DNA of 48,729 nucleotides from positions 1 to 48,729 of the forward strand of contig JBBINH010000025.1 of the NCBI GenBank assembly GCA_037443945.1. Direction: 5' to 3'. A model generated the notes under the pieces. The model made no database searches. It saw only the letters and a list, made by a program, of their open reading frames with translations, and had not been told where the DNA came from. Made by a program: the position numbers and the translations under genes. This document shows positions 33,504 to 42,508 of this stretch, piece by piece. The stretch comes from SSF26 sp037443945 (GTDB lineage: Bacteria; Chloroflexota; Anaerolineae; J102). Within the stretch, counting starts at the first letter, position 1; every line of letters starts with the position of its first letter.

Positions 33504-34828
33504 AGCGTTACCGTCGTTCGTCGGTCTCCGGCCGAGCGACGTTCGATGACGGCCCCCAGGCTGCGCAGTTTGTCCTCCAATCGTTCGTAGCCTCGGTCGA
33601 TTTGACCGATGTTGGCGATGACGCTACGGCCTTCGGCGGCCAACGCAGCAATGACCAGCGCCATCCCCGCCCGGATGTCCGGACTGGAGAGTTGCTGACC
33701 ATAAAGCGGGGAAGGACCGATGACCACGGCCCGATGGGGATCGCACAGGACGATGCGGGCACCCATCGTGATCAGCTTATCCACGAAGAAAAGCCGGCTT
33801 TCGAACATTTTCTCGTGGATGAGCACGGTCCCGCGAGCCTGGGTGGCTACGACCAGGGCAATGGACAAAAGGTCGGCAGGGAAATGAGGCCAGGGACCAT
33901 CGTCGATCTTGGGCACGGCGCCGCCTACATCCATGGCGATCTCCAGGTCCTGTTCATCGGCCACGATCAGGGTGTCGCCCTCCAGCCGGCAGTTCACCCC
34001 CAGCCGCTGTTGAAAGACATGGAGGACCATCCGCAGGTCGGCGGGGTTGATCCCCTGGATGCGCAGTTCCCCGCGTGTGATCGCACCCAGGCCCAGGAAA
34101 GAACCGATCTCGACCAGATCGGGCCCGATGGTAAACTCGCCGCCACCCAGGCGCTCGGCCCCGTACACGGTGAGGGTATTGCTGCCTACCCCCTCGATGT
34201 GGGCGCCCATACCGCAGAGCATATGGCAAAGGTTTTGGACATGGGGTTCACAGGCGGCATTGCGGATCACGGTCGGCCCCGGGATAAGCGCGGCGGCCAT
34301 GAGCGCATTTTCGGTTGCGGTGACACTGGCTTCGTCTAAAAAGATATCGGCGTTGTGCAATTGCGGTGCGGCAATACGGATGTAATGGCTGCCCGCTTCG
34401 ACCTCGACTTCGCCCCCCAGGGCGCTCAGAGCCAGAAGATGGGTGTCAATACGGCGACGGCCGATCACATCACCGCCGGGCGGAGGCAATTCCACCCGTT
34501 TTTGTCGCGCCAGCATAGGGCCGGCCAGGAGAATAGAGGCCCGGATCTGCCGACACAGGTCCGGTGAAAGCTGGGCTGTGCGGACCTCATCCGCCTGAAG
34601 GGTGATGGTGCCGTTGGCAGTGTCATCGGCAAGCACGCGCACGCCCAGGTCTTGCAGCAGCGCCAGCATGATGCCCACATCGCCGATGCGCGGGACATTG
34701 TGCAGGGTGATCGGCTGATCGGTGAGCAAACAGGCAGCCAGCATGGGTAGCGCCGCGTTTTTATTGCCGGAAACCCGAATGGTACCTTGCAAGGGATGGC
34801 CGCCTTCGATCAGGAAGAAATCGTTCAT
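33500..34828 (-). CDS. murA: UDP-GlcNAc 1-carboxyvinyltransferase MurA, Cys-to-Asp type
   Basis: The 442-residue enzyme makes the first committed peptidoglycan precursor. It has GNKNAALP at 21-28 (substrate Lys), PHFPADL and DIRAGMAL segments of the EPSP-synthase fold. The loop with the usual catalytic Cys (GGCxIG) reads GGD120VIG, the Asp version reported from fosfomycin-resistant MurA such as the mycobacterial and chlamydial enzymes. The ATG at 34828 was preferred (GGTG about 6 nt upstream) to a TTG/GTG at 34840/34837. The spacing to the previous gene is 13 bp. Confidence 0.95.
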   Translation of the reverse strand: MNDFFLIEGGHPLQGTIRVSGNKNAALPMLAACLLTDQPITLHNVPRIGDVGIMLALLQDLGVRVLADDTANGTITLQADEVRTAQLSPDLCRQIRASILLAGPMLARQKRVELPPPGGDVIGRRRIDTHLLALSALGGEVEVEAGSHYIRIAAPQLHNADIFLDEASVTATENALMAAALIPGPTVIRNAACEPHVQNLCHMLCGMGAHIEGVGSNTLTVYGAERLGGGEFTIGPDLVEIGSFLGLGAITRGELRIQGINPADLRMVLHVFQQRLGVNCRLEGDTLIVADEQDLEIAMDVGGAVPKIDDGPWPHFPADLLSIALVVATQARGTVLIHEKMFESRLFFVDKLITMGARIVLCDPHRAVVIGPSPLYGQQLSSPDIRAGMALVIAALAAEGRSVIANIGQIDRGYERLEDKLRSLGAVIERRSAGDRRTTVTL

Positions 34829-34841
34829 TGGGTTCACCAAT

Positions 34842-35648
34842 TCAGGGAGTCCCGATGACGGGGGAATCGGCAGGATAGGCGCTGAAAGCAGCGCCCGGCC
34901 CTATACCGAGCGTTGCCGCCGCATTTCCCTCGCGCACCGCCACTTCGAGAAGGCCATCGCTGCCGCCCAGGACGACCAATTCGCCCGGCGCCACGCGACC
35001 GTAGGTGCTATGAAAACCGACAATCCGTCTCCCGCCGATGACAAAAATCCAATCGGTTCGTCCTCCCAACCAGGCCTCCGGGATGTCGGTGATGAGATTC
35101 CCGAAGCGATCGGCATGGACCACCTGACCATGCAGGCTGCCGTCGGCGCGGCGCTCCGGGACCGGCAGCTCAAGGGTGACGGGGTCGGTCACGCGCGGCC
35201 CCAGATCGGCCGCCGCCACTCCCCGGGCCAGATGGGCGGCTGCCGGTGCGAAGATATCGCGACCGTGAAAGGTATGGCTGACGCGCGGGAGGCGATAGGC
35301 AGGATTGCTCAACTGGCGGATTTCGTGCACGGTTTCATCACGGTAGACACCGCTGAAGACACCGTTATCCGGCCCGATATAGGTCGCCCGTTCGGTAAAG
35401 ACGGCAATGGGCCGACGTTCGGTGCCCACACCCGGATCGACGACAACGATGTGAATGGTGTTCCGCGGGAAATAGGGCGTAGCCGTGCCCAGGATGTAAA
35501 TGGCCTGGCGGATGTTTTGGGGAGCAATGGCATGGCTGATGTCCACGATGGGCACATCGGGTGCGATGCTGAGAATGACACCCTTCATTGTGCCGACATA
35601 GCCGTCTTGAAGACTGAAATCGGTGGTGATGGTAATGGGTGCAGGCAT
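34842..35648 (-). CDS. SAM hydroxide adenosyltransferase (DUF62 family)
   Basis: A 268-residue protein with TTDFSLQDGYVGTMKGVI, VVDPGVGTERR, the HGRDIFAPAAAHLA motif and DRFGNLITDI. The family cleaves SAM to adenosine and methionine with water (hydrolase); relatives fluorinate or chlorinate. The (F/H)HGRD signature favours the hydrolase. It heads a transcription unit with murA. The 135 bp to glnS hold no clear promoter. Confidence 0.92.
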   Translation of the reverse strand: MPAPITITTDFSLQDGYVGTMKGVILSIAPDVPIVDISHAIAPQNIRQAIYILGTATPYFPRNTIHIVVVDPGVGTERRPIAVFTERATYIGPDNGVFSGVYRDETVHEIRQLSNPAYRLPRVSHTFHGRDIFAPAAAHLARGVAAADLGPRVTDPVTLELPVPERRADGSLHGQVVHADRFGNLITDIPEAWLGGRTDWIFVIGGRRIVGFHSTYGRVAPGELVVLGGSDGLLEVAVREGNAAATLGIGPGAAFSAYPADSPVIGTP

Positions 35649-35783
35649 AACGAGCTCGGGGTGGTTTTATGGCAAGGAGGAACACAGCGACGACAAAGCC
35701 ATCTCCAGACTTCGGTCGCGATGCTCTCGCCGCCTTCGTCCGACCTCAAACGGGGCAGATGGCGAGCGGCAAGCACGCAGGGC

Positions 35784-37847
35784 CTATGAGCCTTCATCGT
35801 GCTCCAGGCGGGCCTCCAGGAGCGTCTTGATCCGACGGGGGTCGGCTCCCTTGCCGACGGCGGCCACGACCTGGCCGATGAAAAAGCCCAAAAGGCCCGT
35901 CTTCCCGCGACGATATGCCTCGACCTTATCCGGATAGGCGTTCAGAACGGCGGCGATAGCGGCCTCAATGGCCTCGGCGGAGACGACCTCGGTCGCAGCC
36001 GTGACGGCGGGTGCCGGGGTGCTGGGCGCTGCACTCGCCGCAGGACGGGCGGGAAGCGAGCGGAGGGATGGTTCGGCTGCCGGCCGGCGTACAGGGGTGG
36101 TCGGTCGCGCCGGGGCCGGCGTTGCCGACCCGCCGACCGAAGCGGCTTGCATTTTCGCCAACTGCTTTGCCCAGGTATCCCTTAGGGTCACGATGCGGTT
36201 GTAGACCAGGCGGCCGGGTCGTGAGTCCACCATGTCGCTGACAAAGTAGCCCTGCCGCTCAAACTGATACCGGCTGCCGGGTGGGTCATCGGCCACCGAC
36301 GGCTCGATGCGGGCGCCGGTCAAGACGATCAGCGAGTTGGGGTTCAGATAGTCCTTAAACGTTTTGCCTTCTTCGACATCGTCGGGGTTGGGCTTGACGA
36401 ACAGGCGGTCGTAAAGCCGCACCTCGGCCGGCAAGGCATAGGCAGCCGATACCCAATGGATGGTGCCGGGCACCTTGCGGTCGGTTGGATTGGCCTTGAG
36501 GGTCGTGGGGTCGTAGGTGCAATGGATTTCGTGAATCTCGCCGGTGGTGGGGTCTTTGTGAACACCGGTGCAGCGGACAATATAGGCATGGCGCAGGCGC
36601 ACCTCGCGGCCCGGCGCCAGGCGATGGTAACCCGGCGGTGGATTCTCGGTGAAGTCATCTTGCTCGATGTACAACTCACGCGTGAAAGGCACCGGTCGCA
36701 AGCCTTCTTTGGGCACGTCGTGAGGCCAGTAGGGCGCATCCAGCCACTCTACCCGATCGGCCGGATAGTTCGTGATCACCAGCTTGAGGGGGCGCAATAC
36801 GGCCATGACGCGCGGGGCGCGGGTGTTCAGATCCTCGCGAATACAATGCTCCAACAACTCGTATTCGACACGGCTGTTCACCCTGGCCACACCCACGCGT
36901 TCGGCAAAGGTGCGAATCGCTTCGGGCGTGACCCCGCGCCGGCGCAGACCGGCGATGGTGGGGAGCCGCGGGTCATCCCAACCGTTGACCAAACCCTCTT
37001 CCACCAATTGCAACAGCTTGCGCTTGCTCATCACGGTGTAATCCAACTCCAAACGGGCAAACTCGTACTGGTGCGGCCGCGGTTCGGGGAAGAGCTGGTC
37101 CAGCAACCAGTCGTAGATGGCCCGGTTGTTTTCGAACTCGAGGGTGCATAACGAGTGGGTGATCCCCTCGATGGCATCGGAGAGCGGATGGGCGAAATCG
37201 TACATCGGGTAAATGCACCAGGCATCACCCGTGCGGTAGTGGCGGACATGGCGGATGCGGTAGAGGATGGGATCGCGCAACTTCATATTGGGCGAGGCCA
37301 TGTCGATTTTGGCGCGCAGCACATGGGCGCCGTCGGGAAATTCGCCGGCCCGCATGCGGGCAAACAGGTCCAGGTTCTCCGCCACCGAGCGGTTGCGATA
37401 GGGACTTTCGCGGCCCGGTTCGGTCACGGTGCCGCGATAGGCCCGGATCTCCTCTTCGCTCAGACTGTCCACATAGGCCTTGCCCTCCTGGATCAGGCGG
37501 ACGGCGAACTGGTAGAACTGTTCGTAGTAGTCCGAGGCAAAGTAGAGATGGGGTCCCCAATCGAAGCCCAGCCAGCGCACGGCATCCTGGATGGCCTCGA
37601 CATACTCCATGCTCTCCGTTTCCGGGTTGGTGTCGTCGAAACGAAGATGACAGACGCCGCCGAATTCCTCGGCAATACCGAAATTGAGACAGATGGACTT
37701 GGCGTGGCCGATGTGCAGATAACCATTCGGTTCCGGCGGAAAACGGGTTACGACACGGCCGCCGTACGTGCCGGCTGCCACATCGGCCGCCACGATGGCT
37801 CGGATGAAATCGCGCGTTTTTTCGGTTTCAGATGGGATTACGGACAT
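35784..37847 (-). CDS. glnS: Glutaminyl-tRNA synthetase with C-terminal YqeY/GatB-type tail
   Basis: The 687-residue enzyme has the class I HIGH motif (PEPNGYLHIGHAK, 45-48) and MSKRK, an anticodon-binding beta-barrel pair, a Pro-Ala-rich linker (about 555-620) and a YqeY-like helical domain (about 625-687, GKTGLLGFFIGQVV). GlnRS charges tRNA-Gln. The C-terminal domain is known from deinococcal GlnRS and the GatB tail, where it helps bind tRNA. It follows rodA by 37 bp, probably in the same transcript as the shape genes. Confidence 0.95.
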   Translation of the reverse strand: MSVIPSETEKTRDFIRAIVAADVAAGTYGGRVVTRFPPEPNGYLHIGHAKSICLNFGIAEEFGGVCHLRFDDTNPETESMEYVEAIQDAVRWLGFDWGPHLYFASDYYEQFYQFAVRLIQEGKAYVDSLSEEEIRAYRGTVTEPGRESPYRNRSVAENLDLFARMRAGEFPDGAHVLRAKIDMASPNMKLRDPILYRIRHVRHYRTGDAWCIYPMYDFAHPLSDAIEGITHSLCTLEFENNRAIYDWLLDQLFPEPRPHQYEFARLELDYTVMSKRKLLQLVEEGLVNGWDDPRLPTIAGLRRRGVTPEAIRTFAERVGVARVNSRVEYELLEHCIREDLNTRAPRVMAVLRPLKLVITNYPADRVEWLDAPYWPHDVPKEGLRPVPFTRELYIEQDDFTENPPPGYHRLAPGREVRLRHAYIVRCTGVHKDPTTGEIHEIHCTYDPTTLKANPTDRKVPGTIHWVSAAYALPAEVRLYDRLFVKPNPDDVEEGKTFKDYLNPNSLIVLTGARIEPSVADDPPGSRYQFERQGYFVSDMVDSRPGRLVYNRIVTLRDTWAKQLAKMQAASVGGSATPAPARPTTPVRRPAAEPSLRSLPARPAASAAPSTPAPAVTAATEVVSAEAIEAAIAAVLNAYPDKVEAYRRGKTGLLGFFIGQVVAAVGKGADPRRIKTLLEARLEHDEGS

Positions 37848-37884
37848 AGTGCTACTATCGCCATTTGCGCCTAGAAATAAATGA

Positions 37885-38979
37885 CTAGAGATTGATTTTT
37901 TGTCTACGCATGGCGATGCTTTCGGCCAATCCGATCATGAGGAAGAACGAAAGCATGGCATTGCCGCCGTAACTGACGAAAGGTAACGGCAATCCGGTAA
38001 CGGGCACCAGGGCCATGTTCATACCGATGTTGATCACCGCTTGAAACAGGATGACGGCGGTGACGGCGACGACCAGCAGGCGGCCGTAGGCATCCCGTGC
38101 CTGCTCGGCCAGGCGCCACAGCCGCCAGAGGATGAACAGCAACAACAGCAACAGCACACAGGCGCCGACAAAGCCGAGTTCTTCGGCGATGACCGAGAAG
38201 ATAAAATCGGTGTGGCGCACGCGCAGGAAGTGGAGTTGGTTTTGGGTGCCCTGACCGAAGCCTTTGCCCAACAGACCGCCCGAACCGACGCTGACCAGGG
38301 CTTGCTGGACGTTGAAGTAGCTGTTCGGGTCGGCGGTGGGGTCCAGAAAAATGCGCAGCCGCGTGCGCTGATGGTCCTGCAAGATGGACCAGAACAACGG
38401 CGCGGCTGCCATCAGACCGACAACGCCTCCGGCCAGATGGCTCCAGCGTATGCCCGCCACGAACAGCAGGAAACCGAGTTCAACCGCCAGGACGATGGTC
38501 ATGCCCAGGTCCGGTTCCAGAAAGACAAAGATCAGGATGGGGGCCGCAATAAGCAAGGCCCCCACAATCGTTCCCAGGCGGCCGATATGCTCTTGTCGTG
38601 CCGCCAGATAGCGGGCCAGGACCAGGGCCAGGACCACCTTGGCCAGTTCGGAAGGCTGGACCGGGAAGAGGCCAAACACATCCAGCCAACTTTGGGCGCC
38701 GAACAGCCGCTTGCCCAGCACACCCACGAGCACCAGCAACACCAGGACCAATCCGTAAAGGGGCACGGTAAAACCGGTCAGGAGGTGATAATCCAAAACC
38801 GCCGTGGCCAACAACAAGGCCAACCCGACGGCCACGTAAATCGCCTGACGTCGGGGATAGGCGGTAAGCTGCGGGTCGCCCTGCACTGCGCTGATCATCA
38901 TGATCACGCCCAGGATGCTCACCAGCAATACGGCCAATAGCAGAGGCCAATCGAAATGGCGCCAGTTAGGACGACTCAT
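37885..38979 (-). CDS. rodA: Peptidoglycan glycosyltransferase RodA
   Basis: The 364-residue SEDS protein has about ten membrane helices. QPSELAKVVLALVLA, FLEPDLGMT and the later PLPFVSYGGNAML are the SEDS signature regions. RodA polymerises glycan strands in the elongation complex and partners with PBP2. It overlaps mrdA as ATGA. Being in the mre cluster favours RodA over FtsW. Confidence 0.95.
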   Translation of the reverse strand: MSRPNWRHFDWPLLLAVLLVSILGVIMMISAVQGDPQLTAYPRRQAIYVAVGLALLLATAVLDYHLLTGFTVPLYGLVLVLLVLVGVLGKRLFGAQSWLDVFGLFPVQPSELAKVVLALVLARYLAARQEHIGRLGTIVGALLIAAPILIFVFLEPDLGMTIVLAVELGFLLFVAGIRWSHLAGGVVGLMAAAPLFWSILQDHQRTRLRIFLDPTADPNSYFNVQQALVSVGSGGLLGKGFGQGTQNQLHFLRVRHTDFIFSVIAEELGFVGACVLLLLLLFILWRLWRLAEQARDAYGRLLVVAVTAVILFQAVINIGMNMALVPVTGLPLPFVSYGGNAMLSFFLMIGLAESIAMRRQKINL

Positions 38980-41069
38980 GGGGCGGGTGTCTCCGTTGCC
39001 GGGGTCAGGAGGCGATCGAGCACCGAACGGGTACCGGTGGTTTCGTCGCGGGCCTTGAGGTCGAAATAGACCTCGAGGATACGGCGGGCAATGGGCACGG
39101 CTACCTGCGAACCCTCACCGCCGTTGTACACAAAGACCGTGACCACGATCTCCGGGTCCTCATACGGCGCAAAGGCCGTGAACCAGGCGTGGGTAGGCAG
39201 ATTGCCCTTCCCGTCGCGAGGGGTGTCGGGGTCAAAAAACTCGGCCGTGCCCGTTTTGCCGGCCACGCTGATGCCGGGTAAAGCAGCGGCGCGGGCCGTA
39301 CCGGCAGGCGTGTTGACCGCCATCCACAGGCCTTCTCGTACAACGGCCATGGCCTGGGGAGAAACAGGAACCCGACGGATAAGTTCCGGCTCCATCTGCC
39401 GGACCAGTCGGCTGGAGGCATCGGTAATGGCGGCGACGAGTTGTGGCCGATAGAGGTAGCCGTCATTGGCGACGGCCATGGTCATCAGGGCCACCTGCAG
39501 GGGTGTCGCCAGGACATCCCCCTGTCCGATGGCCATGTTGTAGGTATCGCCTGTGACCCACCGTTCGCCCTTGGCGATGCGTTTCCAGCGCGGATTGGGC
39601 ACCAGGCCGCGATGCTCGCCGGGCAGGTCAATGCCGGTCAGTTCGCCGAAGCCAAAGTATTGCGCATAGGTAGCCAAGGTATCGATGCCCAGCCCCTCGA
39701 ACTGGGTGGCATACCAGCCTCCGCCGAGCTTGTAGAAAAACACATCGCACGAGACGCTCAAAGCCTCTTTGACGTTGATGGCCCCATGGGCGCCGCCGTA
39801 TTTGTAGATCCAACAGACGAAGGGTTGCGCCAGGAGCGGATTATCCGGGGCATTGCGGTTAGGCAGGTAGATGATGCCGGGATCGTCCAGAAGGGTGCTC
39901 GGCGTGATCACCCCTTCTTCCAGCCCGGCTGCGGCCGGCACCATTTTGAAGGTCGAGCCGGGTGGGTAGATGCCGCCGATGGCATGGTTGAGCAACGGTG
40001 TCCCGCGCGCTTCGGCAATGGCTTTGTATTCGGCGGTGGTGATGCCATCGGCGAAGATGTTGTTGTCGTAGCTGGGCAGGCTGACCATGCCCAGGACGAA
40101 ACCCGTGCGCGGGTCAAGCGCAATGGCCACGGCGCTCTCCGAGCGCTTGGGATTGATACCGGCCACCAGGGCCTCACGCATGGCCTGTTGTAGCTCCAGA
40201 TCGAGGCTGAGAATGAGATTATGACCGGGTTGGGGTGGCGTTTCCGGTCCGAGAACGCCTCGCTCGCGACCGTTGACATCCACTTCGATCACCCGACGGC
40301 CGGGCCGACCGCGCAGCACATCCTCAAAGGTGAACTCCAGCCCGGTCCAACCCACCCAGGCATCGGCGCTGTAGCCTTTTTCGGCGTAGGTGGTGCGGGT
40401 CTCCTCGGGGATGGGGCCCATGTAGCCGATGATGTGGGCCGTATCGGCGCCGGCAGGATAATAGCGCATGGGGCGCAGCCGTAGCTCAACCCCGGCCAGC
40501 CGGTAGGTTTCTTCGGCGAGGCGGAGAACCACTTCGCGCGGCAGGTTTTCGGCGATAAGCACGGGCGCAAAGGCGCTGCCGGTTTCGCGTTCGGCGACGA
40601 GACGATCGATGGTCTCTAGGTCGAGAAGGGTGGGCGCAGGCGGCTCACTGATGCCGGGGAACAAGTCCGGCGGAAACACCCGCGGCGACGGTGTCGGGGT
40701 GGGTGTCACCGTGCGTTCGTACTCGCTCAGGGCCTCGCCGAGGATCCGGATGACTTCGGCGTAGACGGCATGGCGTTTGGCCTGGGATGTGGCGTGGTCG
40801 GGATCGTCGGGCAGGTTGGCCGGTACGACGGCCACGCCGAAGCGGACCGTATTGCGGGCCAGGATGCGACCGTCGCGATCGTAAATGACCCCGCGCTCGC
40901 CTTCGCTCAGGACAACCCGCACCCGATTGGCCACGGCCTGCTGCTCATAACCGGGCCCACGCACGAATTGCATCACCGCCAGCCGACTCAGCAGCAGCCC
41001 GAAAACGAGCACCGTTCCCAGGCGCAAGAGCCAGAGACGCAACGTGGGGTCAAACGGACGCGTGGTCAT
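38976..41069 (-). CDS. mrdA: Penicillin-binding protein 2 (elongasome transpeptidase)
   Basis: The 697-residue class B PBP has an N-terminal membrane anchor (about 12-33), the pedestal domain and a transpeptidase domain with S372TFK, S440CD442 and K605TG. It makes peptidoglycan cross-links with RodA. An unusual PT-rich stretch (about 120-147, TPTPTPSP) is inserted in the pedestal. The start and stop overlap mreD and rodA by ATGA. Confidence 0.96.
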   Translation of the reverse strand: MTTRPFDPTLRLWLLRLGTVLVFGLLLSRLAVMQFVRGPGYEQQAVANRVRVVLSEGERGVIYDRDGRILARNTVRFGVAVVPANLPDDPDHATSQAKRHAVYAEVIRILGEALSEYERTVTPTPTPSPRVFPPDLFPGISEPPAPTLLDLETIDRLVAERETGSAFAPVLIAENLPREVVLRLAEETYRLAGVELRLRPMRYYPAGADTAHIIGYMGPIPEETRTTYAEKGYSADAWVGWTGLEFTFEDVLRGRPGRRVIEVDVNGRERGVLGPETPPQPGHNLILSLDLELQQAMREALVAGINPKRSESAVAIALDPRTGFVLGMVSLPSYDNNIFADGITTAEYKAIAEARGTPLLNHAIGGIYPPGSTFKMVPAAAGLEEGVITPSTLLDDPGIIYLPNRNAPDNPLLAQPFVCWIYKYGGAHGAINVKEALSVSCDVFFYKLGGGWYATQFEGLGIDTLATYAQYFGFGELTGIDLPGEHRGLVPNPRWKRIAKGERWVTGDTYNMAIGQGDVLATPLQVALMTMAVANDGYLYRPQLVAAITDASSRLVRQMEPELIRRVPVSPQAMAVVREGLWMAVNTPAGTARAAALPGISVAGKTGTAEFFDPDTPRDGKGNLPTHAWFTAFAPYEDPEIVVTVFVYNGGEGSQVAVPIARRILEVYFDLKARDETTGTRSVLDRLLTPATETPAP

Positions 41070-41566
41070 GGCGTTGTCGACAGCGCACGATGTTCGCGTA
41101 GCCAGTCAGCCGGCAGATAGAGGATCAGCATAAGAAGGGTGTTCAAAAAAGCGCTCGGCAGGACCACGCGCCAAAGCATATCGGCCCAGGCCACAGACCA
41201 CCCCAACAAGGCCAGTTCGAACAGGGTCAGACTACCGGCCGCCAGAGTGGCACCGAAGGCCAGAAACATAGGCCAGCCCAGGCGCGCGCCGAACAATGCC
41301 CGCTCGCCGCTTCCGGCCAGATAGGCCGTGATCAGCAGCGGCAGCAGCGAAACGCCCACCGGCAGGCCGGCCAGCATGTCATACAGGGGCGCCGCAACGC
41401 CGGCCAACAGGAAACCACTGCGCCGACCGGCCACGATGACCAGCAGGGCCACGCCGACCAGGACCAGGTCGGCATGGCCGCCGAAGAGCTGCGCATGCCC
41501 GACGATGGTGGCCTGCAGGCTCACCAAGATCAGCGCCAAAGGCAGAAAAACCAGCAGAGTGACCAT
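41066..41566 (-). CDS. mreD: Rod-shape protein MreD
   Basis: The 166-residue protein has five to six hydrophobic helices. Its identity rests largely on position between mreC and mrdA, as MreD is poorly conserved. It overlaps mreC by TAATG and mrdA by ATGA. It anchors the Mre complex in the membrane. Confidence 0.9.
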   Translation of the reverse strand: MVTLLVFLPLALILVSLQATIVGHAQLFGGHADLVLVGVALLVIVAGRRSGFLLAGVAAPLYDMLAGLPVGVSLLPLLITAYLAGSGERALFGARLGWPMFLAFGATLAAGSLTLFELALLGWSVAWADMLWRVVLPSAFLNTLLMLILYLPADWLREHRALSTTP

Positions 41567-42450
41567 TACGGTGAGGGTGTTGGCAGTGGCTCAGGCGCTA
41601 GTTCCGTCTCCGGGGGGACGATCTCGCCCGCAGGGGGAAAGTTGGTCATGACCAGAACCAATTCCAGGCGGTCGAAGTCCACGGTGGGTTGTACGACGGC
41701 CTGTTGAAAGGGCTGGTTATCATTGCGGAGCACTTCGACCACCTGACCGGCGATAATGCCTTTGGGAAAAGTGCCGCCCAGACCGGAGGTGATCACGATC
41801 TCGCCGACGGCGATCTCGGCCGTAAGCGGGATAAAGTCCATAATCGGCAATTGCCCTACCCGCCCCTTCAACACACCCGGCGCCCGCGAGGCCTGGGTCA
41901 TCACATTGACGGCGCTGGTGGGGTCGGTCAACAAGAGGACCTCGGCACCGGTGGGAAAGACCTGGGTCACCCGCCCTACCAAGCCGCGATCGGTCACAAC
42001 CGGCATACCCTGGCGCAGGCCATGACGACTGCCCAAATCGATGAGGATGATTTGCACATACGGACTGGCGCCGACGCCAAGGGTACGGGCGATGATCTGA
42101 CCCCCGCGCAGGTCAAAAGCAGGATTGGCCTGGGCAAAGCGAAAAAAGGCGCGCAGGGTAGCGTTTTCGGCCGCCATCTCCGCAAGCTGCAGATTTTCCA
42201 CCGTGAGTCGCTCGACCAACGCTTCCAGATCGCGATTACGTTGACGCAGCGTCTGCAGGTCGCGGGCTGTTTGCGTCAACTCGCCCACGGCCAGACGCGC
42301 CTCCGTAAGAGCCAAAGCCATCGGCCGTAGCACCGTTTGGAAAACGCTTTCCACCGGGGAAAAGGCACCGGTGGTATCCAGAAGCATAAGGACGAATGCG
42401 CCCACGAAGAGAAGAAGGGGCAGAAAAGGGCGCAGACGACGGTTGCGCAT
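41566..42450 (-). CDS. mreC: Rod-shape protein MreC
   Basis: The 294-residue protein has an N-terminal membrane helix (about 8-25), a coiled coil (about 52-95) and the MreC beta-rich domain with LVGRVTQV and ITSGLGGTFPKGI. It bridges MreB with PBP2 outside the membrane. The tail is Pro-Glu-rich (PEPLPTPSP). It begins 58 bp after mreB. Confidence 0.95.
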   Translation of the reverse strand: MRNRRLRPFLPLLLFVGAFVLMLLDTTGAFSPVESVFQTVLRPMALALTEARLAVGELTQTARDLQTLRQRNRDLEALVERLTVENLQLAEMAAENATLRAFFRFAQANPAFDLRGGQIIARTLGVGASPYVQIILIDLGSRHGLRQGMPVVTDRGLVGRVTQVFPTGAEVLLLTDPTSAVNVMTQASRAPGVLKGRVGQLPIMDFIPLTAEIAVGEIVITSGLGGTFPKGIIAGQVVEVLRNDNQPFQQAVVQPTVDFDRLELVLVMTNFPPAGEIVPPETELAPEPLPTPSP

Positions 42451-42508
42451 GGCTTATCGGCAAAGCACCGGCCTCCATACCCGCCGCAAGGAGCGAGACC
42501 GGTTGCGC

